DNA of 14,496 bases from positions 1 through 14,496 of the forward strand of contig CAIZGQ010000581.1 in NCBI GenBank assembly GCA_903932565.1, given 5' to 3'. Under the pieces are notes generated by a model. That model saw only the letters and a list, made by a program, of their open reading frames with translations, was not told where the DNA came from and ran no database searches. The stretch is from an uncultured Hyphomicrobiales bacterium. GTDB lineage: Bacteria; Pseudomonadota; Alphaproteobacteria; Rhizobiales; Beijerinckiaceae. Below, piece by piece: positions 13,687-14,496 of the stretch. The first letter of the stretch is position 1. Each line of letters begins with the position of its first letter. Both the position numbers and the translations under genes were made by a program.

Positions 13687-14496
13687 ATGACACAGGATAT
13701 TGGCAGCAGCGTCCGCGCGCGGCTTGACTACACACCCATCCACAAGAGACCGAAGTTGGAATTGCCCAACAAGGCACGCGTTGCTGTGTGGACCATTGTG
13801 AATGTGGAAAACTGGGTGCCGACGGCGGCCATGCCGCGCGCCGTCTTGCCTCCGCCCATGGGCCAGCCCTTGCTGCCGGACGTGCCCAACTGGGCCTGGC
13901 ACGAATATGGAATGCGCGTTGGGTTCTGGCGATTTCTTGAAACACTCAACGACCGCAACCTGAAAGCGACATTCGCCGTCAACGGCACGGCCTGCGACGT
14001 CTATCGCGAGGCCTGCGAAGCCGCGCACAAGGCCGGCTGGGATTTCATGGGCCACGGGTTTGTACAAAAGCCCATGCACAAGGTGGAAGATCAGAAGGCC
14101 GCCATCGAGGCGACGATTCGCGCCATCAAGGAATTCACCGGCAAGCCACCGCGCGGCTGGGAAAGCCCCGGCCTGACCGAAACCGACGAAACGCTCGACC
14201 TCTTGCAGGAAGCGGGCATCGAATATCTGGCCGACTGGGTGCTCGACGAGCAACCGCTCACGCTGAAGACGCGCTCGGTGCCCATTGTGTCGGTGCCCTA
14301 CACCGTCGAAATTAACGATGTTGTGATCAGCGCCGTACAGCAGCATGGGTCGGATGAAATCTGGAAGCGCGGCCGCGACCAGTTTGACCGGCTCTATCTC
14401 GACGGTGCCAAGGCCCCACGTATCATGGCGATTTCAATTCATCCCTATCTGACAGGCGTTCCCCATCGCATCAAATATCTCGAGATGCTCTACGAC
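13687..14496 (+). CDS. Polysaccharide-deacetylase-fold hydrolase, PuuE-like (paralogue C, 3' partial)
   Basis: The frame runs from ATG 13687 to the window end without a stop (270 residues visible). By comparison with paralogue B, only about 20-35 residues are missing. GGGAGG (13677-13682) lies four bases before the ATG, and the gene begins 54 bases after livF. Landmarks: VNVE (38-41), NWAWHEYGMRVGFWR (68-82), GHGFVQKP (122-129), GWESPGLTET (157-166), EIND (208-211), HPYLTGVPHR (252-261). Motif 1 is V-N-V-E and the position of the second motif-2 His is Gln, as in B. GWESP replaces GWLGP of A and B, near the presumed active site, suggesting a different substrate. No signal peptide. Confidence 0.88.
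   Translation, partial: MTQDIGSSVRARLDYTPIHKRPKLELPNKARVAVWTIVNVENWVPTAAMPRAVLPPPMGQPLLPDVPNWAWHEYGMRVGFWRFLETLNDRNLKATFAVNGTACDVYREACEAAHKAGWDFMGHGFVQKPMHKVEDQKAAIEATIRAIKEFTGKPPRGWESPGLTETDETLDLLQEAGIEYLADWVLDEQPLTLKTRSVPIVSVPYTVEINDVVISAVQQHGSDEIWKRGRDQFDRLYLDGAKAPRIMAISIHPYLTGVPHRIKYLEMLYD

Noticed and set aside
13201..14346. A 381-codon open frame on the minus strand opposite livF and paralogue C
   Set aside because: It is antisense to two well-supported genes. Parts of it resemble the minus-strand frame opposite paralogue B (7964-8728), as expected if both are mirror images of paralogous genes. No ribosome site or family match was seen.
1..14496. CRISPR arrays, tRNA or rRNA genes, insertion sequences, integrases
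   Set aside because: I looked for spaced direct repeats, tRNA-like cloverleaf arms, transposase motifs and terminal inverted repeats and saw none. The three deacetylase-fold genes are diverged paralogues, not DNA-level repeats.

Overview
The window looks like a mid-to-high GC alphaproteobacterial chromosome, probably of the rhizobial/Hyphomicrobiales type. This is inferred from codon use, Pro/Ala/Gly-rich proteins, dense operons and a Tat-type ABC binding protein; no rRNA or other taxonomic marker is present. Two unrelated gene blocks meet tail to tail near 4.2 kb.

Block 1 (1-4220, plus strand) is the downstream half of the conserved nitrilase-1 ('Nit1C') cluster, also described as the MSMEG_0565-0572 / Synechocystis sll0783-0787 nitrogen-starvation cluster. 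In order it holds a GNAT acetyltransferase (5' end outside the window), an Sll0787-type AIR-synthase-like protein, an MSMEG_0565-type glycosyltransferase, a small MSMEG_0570-type protein and an MSMEG_0569-type flavin-dependent oxidoreductase. The first four overlap by 1-8 bases and the fifth follows after 12 bases, so this is one tightly coupled operon. The nitrilase, radical SAM and MSMEG_0572-type genes would be expected upstream, outside the window.

Block 2 (4204-14496) is a catabolic and uptake locus organised around a divergent promoter region at about 5872-6114. Leftward lie a GntR/FCD regulator and a polysaccharide-deacetylase-fold (PuuE-like) hydrolase. Rightward lie an alpha/beta hydrolase resembling 2,6-dihydroxypseudooxynicotine hydrolase, a fumarylacetoacetate-hydrolase-family enzyme resembling acylpyruvases, a second PuuE-like hydrolase, a complete five-gene branched-chain-amino-acid-type (HAAT) ABC importer in the order livH-livM-binding protein-livG-livF, and a third PuuE-like hydrolase cut by the window end. 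The control region carries two TTGTATAC-type palindromes that fit a GntR/FCD regulator, plus a separate larger dyad.

The most interesting feature is the set of three divergent PuuE-like paralogues in one regulated locus. All appear to lack the usual carbohydrate-esterase-4 metal ligands, and they are combined with two enzymes of C-C hydrolase families and a dedicated importer. I read this as a pathway for a small imported, probably cyclic nitrogen-containing compound (a ureide, imide or N-heterocycle). The substrate is unknown and the pathway is inference.
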